A stretch of DNA of 6,101 nucleotides, from NCBI GenBank assembly GCA_041563315.1, contig JBFFNE010000119.1, positions 1 through 6,101 on the forward strand, in the 5' to 3' direction. Below, piece by piece: positions 4,783 to 6,101 of the stretch. Source of the DNA: JBFEYJ01 sp041563315 (lineage in GTDB: Bacteria > Pseudomonadota > Gammaproteobacteria > Thiohalomonadales > Thiohalomonadaceae). The position numbers and the translations under genes were made by a program. The notes below the pieces were generated by a model. That model saw only the letters and a list, made by a program, of their open reading frames with translations. It was not told the origin of the DNA and did not search any database. How positions within the stretch are numbered: position 1 is the stretch's first letter; every line of letters begins with the position of its first letter.

Positions 4783-6101
4783 GCGGAATGCCCCTCGGTT
4801 GCTTTGTGCAAGCTGCCATGGGCCATAAGCCGGTCGGCTGCCTCTTTGGCTGCATCATCGTAAGGGATCAGAACCAAATCCACGCCTTCCTGTTCGAACA
4901 GTTTCGCCTCATGGCGGCTCGAAGTAGCAATGGCCACACAGCCAAGATAGCCCTGCTCATGCAGGCCATTCAGCAGCATGCGGTTGATGGCGCGATCGCG
5001 CACCGTGCTGACCACCCATCTGACCTGCGCCAGTGGCAGCGAACCGATGAACTCCGGGTCCTCGGCGTCACCGTAATGGACCGTATAGCCCTTCTCGGTG
5101 TGGCTCTTTACCAGTTCCGGGTCGAAGTCGACCGCCAGTAGGCGCGAACCCCGCTCGTACAGGTGCTCCGCCACCGCACTGCCGAAACGGCCAAGGCCGA
5201 TCAGCAGCACATCCACCCTTCCCTCGTCCCCGACCGGGCTGTCCAGTTCGCGGTGAGGCACCTTGCGCTCGAACAGCGAGAGCCAGGGGGCCAGCCGTTC
5301 GTAGAGGGGGTGGGAGTAGAGGATCATGTAGGTGGAGGCGCTGATGGTGATCAGGCCCACCAGGGTGATGAGTCCCACGGTGTCCTGCTCCAGGTGGCCA
5401 AGGCTCAGGCCGAGCGCCGCCAGGATCAGCGAGAACTCACTGATCTGCGCCACCGTCAGACCGGCAAGAAAACCGGTGCGCTTGCGATAACCCATGTAGC
5501 CCATGATCGCCATGACAATGAGCGGATTACCGATGAGCACGAAGAGCGAGAAGATGGCGGCATCACCGGCCTGGTAGCCGAGCGTGCCGAGGTTGAGTGA
5601 GGCGCCCAGCTCGATAAAGAAAAACAGCAGCAGAAAGTCGCGCAGGCTCACCAGCCGCGCCGCCACCTGTTCCCGGTAGTGGGTGGAGGCGATGGAGATC
5701 CCGGCGAGGAAAGCCCCCACCTCCTTGCTGAAGCCGAGGGCATCGCCGACCACAGCGCCGAGCACCGCCCAGGCGATGGCGAAGAGCATCAGCAGCTCCA
5801 CCGAGTGGGCGATGCGTTGCAGCAGGCCGGGCAGCACGTAGCGCATCAGCAGCGCGACGGAGACGAGCATCAGTGCCCCTTTTGACAGAACCAATAGCGC
5901 TTCACGCCAGAGACTGACCTCAGGGCCTCCCTGGCCAAAGGCGGTCAGGGCGATCATCACCAGCACCACCACGATGTCCTGCACGATGAGAAATCCCACC
6001 GCGATCCGTCCGTGCAGGGCGTCCACCTCCCGTTTGTCCGAGAGCAGCTTAACGATGATGATAGTGCTGGAGAAGGTGAGCGCCACCGCCACATAGATGG
6101 C
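4779..6101 (-). CDS. CPA2 cation:proton antiporter with TrkA-N domain, Kef-type (cut by right window edge)
   Basis: Inner-membrane monovalent cation:proton antiporter of the CPA2 family. The 440 visible residues are the C-terminal part. The frame runs off the right edge, so the GTG near 6092 is an internal valine and not a start; roughly the first hundred residues are missing. Residues 1 to about 275 are a series of membrane segments, including ALTFSSTIIIVKLLSDKRE (the conserved S-S-T segment), VGFLIVQDIVVVLVMIAL, EVGAFLAGISIAS, LLLFFFIELGASL and VAQISEFSLILAALG. A cytoplasmic TrkA-N (RCK) domain starts near residue 295 with VDVLLIGLGRFGSAVAEHL, where G-L-G-R-F-G is the Rossmann dinucleotide-binding loop, and LLAVDFDPE supplies the acidic residue ending the second strand. 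It probably senses NAD(H) or a nucleotide and gates transport. The acidic HALESD loop of glutathione-gated KefB/KefC is not evident. The substrate (potassium or sodium) is undecided. It is upstream of, and overlaps, the Usp gene. Confidence 0.92.
   Translation of the reverse strand, partial: AIYVAVALTFSSTIIIVKLLSDKREVDALHGRIAVGFLIVQDIVVVLVMIALTAFGQGGPEVSLWREALLVLSKGALMLVSVALLMRYVLPGLLQRIAHSVELLMLFAIAWAVLGAVVGDALGFSKEVGAFLAGISIASTHYREQVAARLVSLRDFLLLFFFIELGASLNLGTLGYQAGDAAIFSLFVLIGNPLIVMAIMGYMGYRKRTGFLAGLTVAQISEFSLILAALGLSLGHLEQDTVGLITLVGLITISASTYMILYSHPLYERLAPWLSLFERKVPHRELDSPVGDEGRVDVLLIGLGRFGSAVAEHLYERGSRLLAVDFDPELVKSHTEKGYTVHYGDAEDPEFIGSLPLAQVRWVVSTVRDRAINRMLLNGLHEQGYLGCVAIATSSRHEAKLFEQEGVDLVLIPYDDAAKEAADRLMAHGSLHKATEGHSA

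Noticed and set aside
5163..5600. 145-codon plus-strand open frame antisense to the antiporter gene
   Set aside because: It is rich in His, Asp, Glu and Gln, as expected from reading a membrane protein gene backwards, with no ribosome site and no recognisable fold.
6090..6092. GTG near the right edge as the true start of the antiporter
   Set aside because: The frame is open to the window edge, and the residues at the edge already sit in the middle of the CPA2 membrane domain, so the gene clearly starts outside the window.

Overview
The window looks like chromosomal DNA of a gammaproteobacterium of moderately high GC. The main reasons are a PpsA N-terminus of the Pseudomonas/Escherichia type, a UspE-like tandem universal stress protein, and a CPA2 (Kef-type) antiporter. 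The genus cannot be fixed from this sequence. No tRNA, rRNA, CRISPR array, insertion sequence, phage gene or integration site was found.

Left part (1-1863): the 5' portion of ppsA (phosphoenolpyruvate synthase) runs leftward off the window edge. A LysR-type regulator is transcribed away from it, across a 217-base AT-rich intergenic region with two inverted repeats and a 9-base direct repeat. A divergent LysR gene sharing a control region with its neighbour is the usual arrangement for LysR targets, so ppsA is the natural candidate target. That link is inference.

Middle (1864-3816): small, poorly characterised rightward genes. First comes a Pro/Glu-rich lipoprotein gene broken by two single-base frame losses and one in-frame stop; putting back two bases gives a 246-codon frame. 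An 84-residue predicted exported protein with two cysteines follows, starting at GTG behind a strong Shine-Dalgarno site. Last is a 121-residue SnoaL/NTF2-fold protein, also with a strong Shine-Dalgarno site. Both intact genes have a hairpin that ends directly against the Shine-Dalgarno sequence.

Right part (3817-6101): a leftward two-gene unit. A CPA2 cation:proton antiporter with a C-terminal TrkA-N (RCK) nucleotide-binding domain is cut by the right window edge. Its stop codon overlaps the start of the tandem universal stress protein gene (ATGA), which implies co-transcription and translational coupling. The pair suggests ion or pH homeostasis tied to a nucleotide-binding stress protein.

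No clearly new biological system is evident. The points most worth a second look are the ppsA/LysR control region, the decayed lipoprotein gene, the antiporter-Usp pair, and the hairpins abutting ribosome binding sites.
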